Positions 1-4,808 of a stretch of 7,250 nucleotides of DNA are shown one piece after another. How positions within the stretch are numbered: the stretch's first letter is position 1; each line of letters starts with the position of its first letter. Made by a program: the position numbers and the translations under genes. The stretch lies in the NCBI GenBank assembly GCA_031277995.1, contig JAITLH010000113.1:1-7250 (forward strand). The letters run 5' to 3'. Origin of the DNA: Deltaproteobacteria bacterium. Lineage in GTDB: Bacteria; Desulfobacterota; Desulfarculia; Adiutricales; Adiutricaceae. The notes under the pieces are model-generated. The model was not told the origin of the DNA. It searched no databases and worked only from the letters and a program-made list of their open reading frames with translations.

Positions 1-722
1 TTAAGATCGGCGGCCACGGCCAAGATGGCCATGATTTCGGAACTAACGGCGATGCCGAACTTGGACTCCATTAGGTAGCCGTCTTGCTTGCCACCCAAAC
101 CGATGATGATCTTGCGGAGGCACTGGGCGGCGAAGTCGAGGATAAAGCCAAGCTCAACCCTGGTCGGGTCGATGTCGATGCGCTTTAGGCCGCGCCTTTC
201 CAAAGTGGCGTCGTCGTAGTTGCGCTCGTGTTGCATGCGGGAGTTGACGGCCACCATGGCCAGGTTGTGGGCGTTCATGATGGCGTTAATGTCGCCGGTA
301 AGACCCAAGGAGAAGGGGGTCAACGGGACGCACTGGCTCATGCCGCCGCCGGCGGCGGAACCCTTGATGTTCATGGTCGGGCCGCCGGAGGGTTGACGGA
401 TGGCGGCCGACACTTTTACGCCCAACTTACCTAAGCCCTGGACCAGACCCATGGTGGTGGTGGACTTACCTTCGCCCAGGGGGGTGGGGGTGATGGCGGT
501 GACGTCGATATACTTGCCGTCGGGCTTATCGGCCAGGCGGTTTAAGGCCCTTGCGTAGTCGATTTTCGCGATCCAGTGACCATAAGGTAGGACTTCGTCA
601 TCGGTGAGACCGATTTGGGCGGCTAAGTCCTTAATCTTGATTAACTGACCGGCTTCAGCGGCCTCGGCGATTTCGTAATCCTTGGCGCCTTTGGCGGTCA
701 AGTCTTGCCATTTCAAAGCCAT
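1..722 (-). CDS. fhs: Formate-tetrahydrofolate ligase (N-terminal 240 residues, cut by window edge)
   Basis: This enzyme (formyltetrahydrofolate synthetase) joins formate to tetrahydrofolate using ATP, giving 10-formyl-THF for purine synthesis, initiator Met-tRNA formylation or the methyl branch of the Wood-Ljungdahl pathway. It is cytosolic. The visible residues carry the nucleotide-binding segment TPTPLGEGKSTTT (78-90), the substrate-site stretch RQPSGGPTMNIKG (109-121) and the glycine-rich signature variant KGSAAGGG (120-127). They continue through LTGDINAIMNAHNL (141-154) to the conserved IIIGLGGK segment (205-212). The family is usually about 550-600 residues, so more than half lies outside the window; the frame is open to base 1. 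The ATG at 722-720 is chosen because GGAGG (complement of 731-735) sits 8 bases upstream. The gene stands alone behind a 1.28 kb spacer, so it probably has its own promoter or long leader. The family call is very secure. Whether it works in acetogenesis, formate oxidation or biosynthesis cannot be told. Confidence 0.97.
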   Translation of the reverse strand, partial: MALKWQDLTAKGAKDYEIAEAAEAGQLIKIKDLAAQIGLTDDEVLPYGHWIAKIDYARALNRLADKPDGKYIDVTAITPTPLGEGKSTTTMGLVQGLGKLGVKVSAAIRQPSGGPTMNIKGSAAGGGMSQCVPLTPFSLGLTGDINAIMNAHNLAMVAVNSRMQHERNYDDATLERRGLKRIDIDPTRVELGFILDFAAQCLRKIIIGLGGKQDGYLMESKFGIAVSSEIMAILAVAADL

Positions 723-786
723 GAAAGATTCCTCCGTAATTTTGGAATTCTTGAGTTTCTCCAGCACAGGGTTCATCAGCGGCCGG

Positions 787-816
787 AGTATGGCTTGGGC
801 TTCCAGATCGTGCCAA
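787..816 (-). promoter_or_regulatory. Possible proximal sigma70 promoter of fhs
   Basis: On the minus strand TTGGCA (complement of 811-816, 5 of 6 matches to TTGACA) is followed after 18 bases by CATACT (complement of 787-792, 4 of 6 matches to TATAAT). This would give a start near 780 and a leader of roughly 57 bases before the fhs ATG. The match is modest and could be chance. The much better promoter at 1407-1434 is the alternative source of the transcript. Confidence 0.3.
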
Positions 817-960
817 AGACGAAATAGGAGAGCCACCACCATTGCGAGTAAAAACGATGGTTTGGGTTACCCGCCCGAGATACCCACCCGGGCAATACGG
901 TCACCAACAATACACGAAAAAAGCGGTTTTTTTGGGGCTTTCCGGTACCGGCCAGCTTTG

Positions 961-985
961 GCTTAAGCTAAGCTTAGCCTAAGGC
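961..985. repeat. Near-perfect palindrome upstream of fhs
   Basis: Arms CTTAAGCTAAG (962-972) and CTTAGCCTAAG (973-983) are inverted copies with one mismatch and no spacer. The central 12 bases GCTAAGCTTAGC are fully symmetric. Being loop-free it is a poor RNA hairpin and looks more like a protein-binding dyad. It lies between the candidate small RNA and fhs. Its function is unknown. Confidence 0.5.
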
Positions 986-1104
986 TTGGGGGTCGGTGGG
1001 CCATTTACCAACAAATCAAAAGGCGAGATCCAAAACTTCCCCAACCAAGGCTAGGCCAAGAGGGTAGGTCATTTCCGTTCGAAAAAAGGTGGGCGGTTTT
1101 GAAG

Positions 1105-1399
1105 ACAAAATTCCCCAAGCCCAGGGCTTGGGAAAAGTCCAGCCCCCCAAAAGCCAAGGGCTTTCGAAGGTTCGGGCTGGGAGCGGTGAGGCTCCAAGCC
1201 GTGGGCTTAATCGCTTATTGAAAATCGAGCCCAAGCGGTAACTCCCGTTACGCCAGAGGCCCGCTTTCAACGAGACTCGCCCCTTTCGCCGCGGTCAATG
1301 GGGCGCTATCCCCGCGACTAAAACCAACGTATAAGCCAACAAACTCAGACGCACCAATAGGTTGATTTTTTTCGGAACGCATATAAGATTTGTATGGGT
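1105..1399 (-). ncRNA. Candidate structured small RNA or long structured leader upstream of fhs
   Basis: This G+C-rich block begins about 7 bases after a consensus promoter and contains a string of inverted repeats on the minus strand. CGCCCC/GGGGCG are at 1278-1283 and 1300-1305. AAGCGG/CCGCTT (1233-1238, 1261-1266) has a TAAC/GTTA extension around a TCCC/GGGA tetraloop (1239-1250). TGGGCT/AGCCCA are at 1202-1207 and 1228-1233, directly next to the previous stem. GGCT/AGCC lie at 1190-1200. CCAGCCC/GGGCTGG (1139-1145, 1174-1180) encloses AAAGCC/GGCTTT (1150-1155, 1159-1164). A 9-base-pair terminator-like stem ends it at 1114-1132. I could not match it to tmRNA, SRP RNA, RNase P RNA, or THF, glycine, TPP, cobalamin or SAM riboswitch cores. 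A 6S RNA is possible, but the multi-hairpin layout does not look like the 6S single rod. No convincing protein is encoded. The ends are inferred from the promoter and terminator. Confidence 0.5.
1113..1132 (-). terminator. Terminator-like hairpin at the end of the candidate RNA
   Basis: Arms CCCAAGCCC (1114-1122) and GGGCTTGGG (1124-1132) pair perfectly over 9 base pairs around base 1123; the innermost pairs must open to make a real loop. On the minus strand the stem is followed by GGAATTTTGT, so the T-run is short and offset. On the plus strand there is no T-run. It could be a weak or partial terminator, allowing either a roughly 295-base RNA or read-through towards fhs. Confidence 0.45.
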
Positions 1400-1406
1400 G
1401 AAAGGA

Positions 1407-1434
1407 ATTATAACAGATTGGACAATTTTGTCAA
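1407..1434 (-). promoter_or_regulatory. Consensus extended -10 sigma70 promoter reading toward fhs
   Basis: On the minus strand a perfect TTGACA (complement of 1429-1434) and a perfect TATAAT (complement of 1407-1412) are separated by 16 bases. A TGT just before the -10 box makes it an extended -10 promoter. Transcription would start at about 1399. The dyad GACAA-TT-TTGTC (1421-1432) overlaps the -35 box and the adjoining part of the spacer, so it could be an operator. Such a consensus promoter far from any start codon usually drives a stable RNA or a long leader. The promoter call rests on sequence match alone. Confidence 0.75.
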
Positions 1435-1832
1435 GATTTTTTTTCACAATATTTTGGGTCAACATATCTAGATCTCTTTGGCCAAATCAGCCTTTGGCGC
1501 CATAAACATACAATTTCTTGTGTCAATTTATTCAATCGTCCACCAGCTATCGCGTTTTCCTTGACTCTATTTAATGACTACCCTAAGCCAAAATTATTAG
1601 CTGACAATGAGTACGCATTAGTTCTTCTGTATAGGAAATTTATCCCCTTGAAAAGGCCACCTTTCCTTAATGGATAGCTAATTTAGGCTACTTAAAGAGC
1701 CAAGAATAAGGCCCAAAATTCCGGCTCTCTCCGAGCGCCAAAAACCCTCAAAATTTTTTGACAAAAATTTTAAACTTCGTCCATTAATTAGATTTTCCGC
1801 GCCGCTCGACTCCAGGCCCCGTCAAGCCGCCC
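1435..1832. other. A+T-rich stretch without genes
   Basis: About 400 bases with no plausible open frame on either strand, clearly richer in A+T than the flanking coding DNA. It contains the palindrome TTTGGCCAAA (1477-1486), a related TTTGGCGCC (1493-1501) and a second minus-strand TTGACA (complement of 1521-1526) with only a poor -10 match 16 bases on. A plus-strand TTGACA (1758-1763) has no good -10 box at 17-18 bases. Nothing else is recognisable. It may be an eroded gene region or the upstream control region of the promoter at 1407-1434. Confidence 0.6.
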
Positions 1833-1869
1833 CCTTGGCCCAAAAAAAACCCTTGGCCCAAAAAAAAAC
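1833..1869. repeat. Two tandem copies of an 18/19-base A-tract unit
   Basis: CCTTGGCCC followed by eight A and a C (1833-1850) is repeated at once with nine A (1851-1869). The second copy supplies the T-run of the minus-strand terminator at 1860-1893, so the duplication gives a second poly-T block further downstream. The one-A length difference is typical of slippage in homopolymers. Confidence 0.85.
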
Positions 1870-1893
1870 CCCGGGGCAAAAAGCCTTCCGGGG
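1860..1893 (-). terminator. Intrinsic terminator of the nitroreductase gene
   Basis: On the minus strand the stem is CCCCGG (complement of 1888-1893), two bulged bases, GGC, a TTTTT loop, then GCC and CCGGGG (complement of 1869-1877), giving 9 G+C pairs. Nine T follow at once (complement of 1860-1868). It lies about 107 bases after the stop codon at 2001, in the right orientation for that gene. A second run of eight T follows at 1849-1842. On the plus strand the stem is followed only by CATTTT, so termination is mainly leftward. Confidence 0.85.
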
Positions 1894-1912
1894 CATTTTG
1901 GTTAAAGGGTCC

Positions 1913-1924
1913 TTGGCCGGCCAA
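1913..1924. repeat. 12-base perfect palindrome TTGGCCGGCCAA
   Basis: This fully symmetric dyad lies between the nitroreductase stop codon and its terminator. It resembles the other TTTGG/CCAAA dyads at 1477-1486 and 1961-1974. It may be a protein-binding site or simply reflect the frequent TTGGCC words of this genome. Confidence 0.5.
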
Positions 1925-1960
1925 ATCTCAAAAACCAAAAAATCAGCCTTGGTCCTTGGG

Positions 1961-1974
1961 ATTTGGCGCCAAAT
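1961..1974. repeat. 14-base perfect palindrome ATTTGGCGCCAAAT
   Basis: This fully symmetric 14-base dyad lies 26 bases past the nitroreductase stop codon. A near copy of its core, TTTGGCGCC, occurs at 1493-1501. A loop-free palindrome of this kind suits binding by a dimeric protein better than an RNA hairpin. I know of no matching regulator for this group. Confidence 0.55.
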
Positions 1975-2000
1975 AAGAAGGCCTTGGGGCCAAACGCGGC

Positions 2001-2534
2001 CTAGACAAAGCGGGCGATTTCCTCCAAGGGCTTACGATCCTTTTTTCTGACCTTATCGCTTTCGGCGTAGCCAACGGCGATGACGATGAAGACGTCTTTG
2101 TCTTTGGGGATATTTAGTAATTCCCTTATCTTGGTCCGATCGAAGATGCCCACCATGCAAGTACCCAGCCCCTGGGACTCGGCCTCCAAACAAAGCGACA
2201 AGGCGGCGGCGCCCAGATCGCCTCGGGCGAAGTACTGGCTATGGACGATTTTGGCGATCTTGGGTATAAGCTGGGCATACTCTTCCACCACCACGAAAAA
2301 AGCCTTGGCCTTGGCCATGTACTGATTGATGTCCAGCTGCATGGTGGCCTTGGCCACCTCGGCTACCATATCGGGGCTCTCGACCACGACAAAGCTCCAG
2401 GGCTGGGCGTTGCAGCCAGAGGGCGTTAGCCTGGCCGCCTCGACGCATTTGGCGAGCTTTTCATGCTCCACGGGTTTTTCGGCAAATTGCCTGCAGCTCT
2501 GGCGCTTTAAAGCAAGTTCCATGTAGTCGGCCAT
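2001..2534 (-). CDS. Nitroreductase-family FMN-dependent oxidoreductase (177 residues)
   Basis: A small cytosolic flavoenzyme of the nitroreductase superfamily, expected to bind FMN and reduce nitro compounds, quinones or other acceptors with NAD(P)H; the substrate is not predictable. Visible family features are RQSCRQF (11-17), the usual FMN-phosphate contact near the N-terminus, TPSGCNAQPWSF (37-48), GDLGAAALSLCLEAESQGLGTCMVG (105-129) and the C-terminal VIAVGYAE (151-158). At 177 residues it is of the short class. The ATG at 2534-2532 is preferred because GGAGG (complement of 2540-2544) lies 5 bases before it; a TTG four codons earlier would overlap that site. The gene is monocistronic, with a hairpin leader and its own terminator. 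Cysteines at 14, 30, 41, 115 and 126 are numerous for its size, but they form no ferredoxin motif, so a metal site is not supported. Confidence 0.93.
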   Translation of the reverse strand: MADYMELALKRQSCRQFAEKPVEHEKLAKCVEAARLTPSGCNAQPWSFVVVESPDMVAEVAKATMQLDINQYMAKAKAFFVVVEEYAQLIPKIAKIVHSQYFARGDLGAAALSLCLEAESQGLGTCMVGIFDRTKIRELLNIPKDKDVFIVIAVGYAESDKVRKKDRKPLEEIARFV

Positions 2535-2539
2535 GGTTA

Positions 2540-2544
2540 CCTCC
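2540..2544 (-). promoter_or_regulatory. Ribosome binding site fixing the nitroreductase start
   Basis: GGAGG on the minus strand, 5 bases before ATG 2534-2532. It excludes the in-frame TTG at 2546-2544, which partly lies inside this site. The other strong sites in the window (731-735 for fhs, 3597-3601 for rplY) use the same GGAGG at 8 bases. Confidence 0.85.
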
Positions 2545-2556
2545 AAAAAATGTCGG

Positions 2557-2573
2557 CTCCGACCAAGTCGGAG
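2557..2573 (-). promoter_or_regulatory. Leader hairpin 12 bases before the nitroreductase ribosome binding site
   Basis: CTCCGAC (2557-2563) and GTCGGAG (2567-2573) form a perfect 7-base-pair stem with a three-base loop. On the minus strand it is followed by CCGACATTTTTT and then GGAGG. GTCG in the stem could instead pair with the following CGAC, just before the T-run, so a switch between two hairpins is conceivable. It could equally be an operator dyad. The sequence does not decide. Confidence 0.5.
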
Positions 2574-2731
2574 AAAAAGGGTTTTTCAATTAACTCTGGC
2601 CCCCAAACCAAAAGCGAATTTATCCATAAAATCCCTTTCTTTATGTCGAAAAGGACCCCAAAAAACAAGAGACCGCCCCCTTGACCCATTCCGTAACCCC
2701 GGTCGGCCTTAAATATAACCCTTTTTGGACG

Positions 2732-2786
2732 CCCTGGCCAGAATTATTTATCCGGCCTGGGCCGGATTAAAAAATCCTGGCCAGGG
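2732..2786. repeat. 55-base imperfect hairpin
   Basis: Outer arms CCCTGGCCAG (2732-2741) and CTGGCCAGGG (2777-2786) are exact inverted copies. Inside, ATCCGGCC (2750-2757) and GGCCGGAT (2760-2767) pair perfectly around two bases. The A+T-rich segments between inner and outer stems (2742-2749, 2768-2776) are partly complementary. There is no T-run on either side, so it is not an ordinary terminator. It may be a short intergenic repeat of REP/BIME or mini-transposon type, or a cruciform-forming site. Confidence 0.7.
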
Positions 2787-2833
2787 GTTAGTGAAAGAGC
2801 GCCGCCTAGGGTCCCACAAAGGCCCGCCGGACC

Positions 2834-2863
2834 AAAAAAAAGCCGGTTCCATGGGAACCGGCT
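2834..2863 (-). terminator. Intrinsic terminator of the prs-rplY operon
   Basis: Arms AGCCGGTTCC (2841-2850) and GGAACCGGCT (2854-2863) pair perfectly over 10 base pairs with a three-base loop. On the minus strand the stem runs into eight T (complement of 2834-2841; the last T also closes the stem). It starts about 38 bases after the rplY stop codon. Confidence 0.93.
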
Positions 2864-2901
2864 CTAGGGCTAATTTGGGCCAACAAATTCGTTTTGGGAG
2901 A

Positions 2902-3588
2902 CTACTTTTTGTCGGTCTTCTTTTTATCGGCGCCCTTCTTGTCGCCCTTGGTGGTCGCGGCCTTGGAGGCGGCGGCTTTGGAAGCGGCGGTGACGCCCGA
3001 GGCGGCGTCGGCCTCGGCCTTAAGGCCCTTGGGTACGGCCACCATGGCCACGGGTAGATCGGCCGTTTTGACCAAGGCGAGGGTGGAAGGGAGTTTTACC
3101 TGGGAGAGGTGCATGGTCTGGCCCAGGCCCAAAAAGGTGACGTCGGCCTCGATGACGGAGGGAATGTCGGCCGGGAGGCCGGAAACGGTTATTTCCCTTT
3201 GGCCAAGTTGCATCTGGCCGCCCCTTTCCACCCCGGCGGCCTTTCCGACCAAGGTTAAGGGAACCGGGACGGTCACGGGCTTTTGCGGGTCGATCTTTTG
3301 GAAATCGGCGTGGATGACCTTGCGGGTCACCGGATCCACTTGATAGTCCTTCAAAAGGGCCGGGGAAGGTGCCATCCCGGAGGGGGCCAAGGTGTAGAGA
3401 AAGCGATTCCCTTCGGTACCCAAAAAGGCCGTCTTAAACTCGGCGTAGTTAATTGTCAGGCTTAAGGACTCCGCTAGCTGATGACCGTAATAAACTATTG
3501 GCAACGAGCCGTTCCTTCTTAAGCGTTTGGCTTGGTTACTGCTGTGGACCTCGCGGACCTCGGCGTTTAGGGTATCGTTGAGACCCAT
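2902..3588 (-). CDS. rplY: Large-subunit ribosomal protein L25, long Ctc/TL5 form
   Basis: Binds 5S rRNA in the central protuberance of the 50S subunit. The N-terminal L25 domain (about 3-97) shows the usual AKRLRRNGSLPIVYYG segment (20-35) and ends with VIHADFQKID (91-100). The C-terminal TL5/Ctc beta domain (about 105-188) carries VTVPVPLTLVGKAAGVERGG (105-124) and LPADIPSVIEADV (138-150). A low-complexity Ala/Lys tail follows (189-228), ending in DKKGADKKKTDKK; such basic tails are variable in this family. Length 228 residues is normal for the long form. ATG 3588-3586 is chosen because GGAGG (complement of 3597-3601) is 8 bases upstream; an upstream in-frame start at 3603 has no such site. 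It lies 39 bases after prs and should be co-transcribed with it, ending at the terminator 2834-2863. In many relatives pth follows rplY; here it does not. Confidence 0.96.
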   Translation of the reverse strand: MGLNDTLNAEVREVHSSNQAKRLRRNGSLPIVYYGHQLAESLSLTINYAEFKTAFLGTEGNRFLYTLAPSGMAPSPALLKDYQVDPVTRKVIHADFQKIDPQKPVTVPVPLTLVGKAAGVERGGQMQLGQREITVSGLPADIPSVIEADVTFLGLGQTMHLSQVKLPSTLALVKTADLPVAMVAVPKGLKAEADAASGVTAASKAAASKAATTKGDKKGADKKKTDKK

Positions 3589-3627
3589 GATTGATTCCTC
3601 CAAAATGCTATTAATCGTCCGCGGTTC

Positions 3628-4581
3628 TTAAATGAAAAGAGAACTAACGGAATCTTCCTGATGGATTCGCCTGATGGCCTCGGCCAAAAGGGAGGCCACG
3701 GAAAGAACTTTTATCTTAGAAAGGCTTTTGGCCGCCGGATTTAAGGGAATGGTATTGGTCACCACCACGCTAGTAAGCGACGATTCGCTTATCAAATCCA
3801 CGGCCTGCCCGGAAAAAACCGGGTGGGTGGCGCAGGCCACGACGTCCACGGCCCCCTGGGATTTCACGAAATCGGCCGCCTGGGTCAGCGTCCCGGCCGT
3901 GTCAACCATGTCGTCAATGATTAAGGCCCGACGGCCCTTGACGTCGCCGATGATGTTCATGGCCTTGGCCACATTGGGGGCTTCTCGCCTTTTGTCGACG
4001 ATGGCCAGGGGCGCCGAAAGGCGTTTGGCCAGATACCTGGTCCGTTCCACTCCGCCGGCGTCAGGCGAAACGAGTATTATATCAGGAGATCCGTCTTTTA
4101 GGAAGGTTTCTTTTATGTAATTTAAAATTACCGGGGCGGCGAAGAGATGATCGACGGGGATATTGAAAAAGCCCTGAATTTGTCCGGCGTGGAGATCCAT
4201 GGCCAGGACCCTGGTCGCGCCGGCGGCGGTTAATAAATCGGCCACCAATTTAGCCGAGATGGGCACCCGGGGTTGGACCTTGCGGTCTTGCCTGCCGTAG
4301 CCATAGTAGGGAATCACGGCGGTGATTCTCCTAGCCGAGGCCCGTTTAAGAGCGTCCATTATCAACAGAAGCTCCATTAGGTTGTCGTTTACCGGGTTAC
4401 AGGTTGATTGGATAACGAAGGTGTCGCGGCCTCGGACGTTTTCGCCTATCTCAACTAGTATCTCACCATCGGAAAACCTTCTAACCTGCGCCAAGCCTAG
4501 GGGCTGCCACAAGGACTCGCAAATCTCGGTGGCCAATCCAACGTTGGAATTGCCCGAGATCATCACAATATCGTTTGGCAT
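3628..4581 (-). CDS. prs: Ribose-phosphate pyrophosphokinase (PRPP synthetase, class I)
   Basis: Transfers pyrophosphate from ATP to ribose 5-phosphate, making PRPP for purine, pyrimidine, histidine, tryptophan and NAD synthesis. The whole protein of 317 residues is present and of usual length. Motifs in order are RFSDGE (35-40), the ATP-site segment PYYGYGRQDRK (91-101) and the cation-binding signature DLHAGQIQGFF (129-139). Then come the catalytic flexible loop region around DKRRE (196-200) with NIIGDVKG (209-216), and the PRPP loop IIDDMVDTAGTL (221-232). The usual C-terminus SVSSLF is intact. I place the start at ATG 4581-4579, giving MPNDIVMISGNSN like family members. Its ribosome binding site is poor, and GTG or TTG starts up to 4626 are in frame but would run through the leader hairpin. 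The gene is followed by rplY after 39 bases and preceded by tRNA-Gln and ispE, a conserved order. Its leader carries hairpins suggesting control. Confidence 0.97.
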   Translation of the reverse strand: MPNDIVMISGNSNVGLATEICESLWQPLGLAQVRRFSDGEILVEIGENVRGRDTFVIQSTCNPVNDNLMELLLIMDALKRASARRITAVIPYYGYGRQDRKVQPRVPISAKLVADLLTAAGATRVLAMDLHAGQIQGFFNIPVDHLFAAPVILNYIKETFLKDGSPDIILVSPDAGGVERTRYLAKRLSAPLAIVDKRREAPNVAKAMNIIGDVKGRRALIIDDMVDTAGTLTQAADFVKSQGAVDVVACATHPVFSGQAVDLISESSLTSVVVTNTIPLNPAAKSLSKIKVLSVASLLAEAIRRIHQEDSVSSLFI

Positions 4582-4599
4582 GGATAACCGTGGATCCAC

Positions 4600-4653
4600 T
4601 GACCCGAAATAACTAAAAAGGCCCAAAAACTTGGGCTCTCTAATAAAGGGTCA
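4600..4653 (-). promoter_or_regulatory. Nested-hairpin leader with terminator-like core before prs
   Basis: On the minus strand GCCCAA and TTGGGC (complement of 4631-4636 and 4621-4626) form a 6-base-pair hairpin with a GTTT loop. CTTTTT follows (complement of 4615-4620), giving a small intrinsic-terminator shape 34 bases before the prs ATG. An outer pair TGACCC (complement of 4648-4653) and GGGTCA (complement of 4600-4605) encloses it. It may attenuate prs, or it may end transcripts arriving from ispE and tRNA-Gln. The core stem is short, so its efficiency is uncertain. Confidence 0.5.
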
Positions 4654-4656
4654 ATA

Positions 4657-4692
4657 AAAATAAAAACTACGTTTACTTTTTCAAATAAACGT
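4657..4692 (-). promoter_or_regulatory. Possible prs promoter with operator-like dyad
   Basis: On the minus strand TTGAAA (complement of 4679-4684) is followed after 16 bases by TATTTT (complement of 4657-4662), giving a start near 4650. The exact inverted repeat ACGTTTA (4669-4675) and TAAACGT (4686-4692), 10 bases apart, is centred on this -35 box, as a repressor site would be. The promoter match is moderate; the dyad is exact. PurR-type or other nucleotide-related control is possible but not shown. Confidence 0.45.
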
Positions 4693-4708
4693 ATTAAGCG
4701 TTATTTTG

Positions 4709-4726
4709 GCGGCAACGAGTTGCCGC
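4709..4726 (-). terminator. Strong hairpin between tRNA-Gln and prs
   Basis: GCGGCAAC (4709-4716) and GTTGCCGC (4719-4726) are exact inverted copies with only two bases between, so about 7 pairs can form with a small loop. AACGC occurs as a direct repeat on either side on the minus strand. No clean T-run follows (CAAAATAACG), so it may stop or process the ispE-tRNA transcript, protect the 3' end, or act as a DNA dyad. The terminator label is tentative. Confidence 0.4.
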
Positions 4727-4755
4727 GATGGCGTTAAAACAAAGGGTTAAAAGAC

Positions 4756-4806
4756 AAAAAAAGGGCGGGCTAAATAACAAAAAAAAGACCCTTATTGATA
4801 AAAAAA
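4756..4806. other. Three A7-A8 tracts spaced about two helical turns
   Basis: Runs of 7, 8 and 7 A begin at 4756, 4779 and 4800, 23 and 21 bases apart. On the minus strand these are T-runs just after the tRNA CCA end, which could help release or trim the transcript. As DNA, phased A-tracts may bend the helix. AAGGGT (4742-4747) and ACCCTT (4788-4793) are inverted copies but far apart. Confidence 0.4.
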
Positions 4807-4808
4807 GA

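Larger units (their letters stand above)
2545..2833. other. Spacer between rplY terminator and nitroreductase gene
   Basis: No credible gene on either strand. It holds the nitroreductase leader hairpin (2557-2573) and the long hairpin at 2732-2786. A promoter for the nitroreductase gene must lie here or in the leader. The best candidate is a TCGACA in the minus-strand sequence near 2643-2648, followed by an A+T-rich stretch with no clean -10 box, so I do not call it. Confidence 0.6.

Noticed and set aside
800..820. Sigma54-like TGGCAC motif upstream of fhs
   Set aside because: The GG to GC distance is 12 bases instead of the required 10, so the -12 element does not fit.
682..966. 94-codon plus-strand open frame antisense to the fhs start
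   Set aside because: It overlaps the certain fhs N-terminus and its ribosome binding site, has no own site, and the peptide is low in recognisable features.
961..985. Terminator
   Set aside because: The palindrome has no loop and no T-run on either strand.
1016..1270. 84-codon minus-strand open frame with a TTG start
   Set aside because: It lies inside the hairpin-dense block, has no ribosome binding site at proper distance, resembles no family I know, and its Trp/Pro-rich composition follows from G+C-rich stems.
1105..1399. Known RNA classes: tmRNA, SRP RNA, RNase P RNA, THF, glycine, TPP or cobalamin riboswitch
   Set aside because: Their hallmark core sequences (tRNA-like end, GGAAGGAAGCAG loop, GAGGAAAGTCC, riboswitch cores) are not present by eye.
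1758..1790. Plus-strand TTGACA as a rightward promoter
   Set aside because: No good -10 box lies at 16-18 bases and no plus-strand gene follows.
1835..2050. 71-codon plus-strand open frame with lysine-rich start
   Set aside because: It is generated by the tandem A-tract repeat and terminator and runs into the antisense of the nitroreductase gene.
2725..3343. Plus-strand open frames rich in Gly or Ala opposite rplY
   Set aside because: They are antisense to rplY and its terminator; the composition mirrors the Ala/Lys tail of L25.
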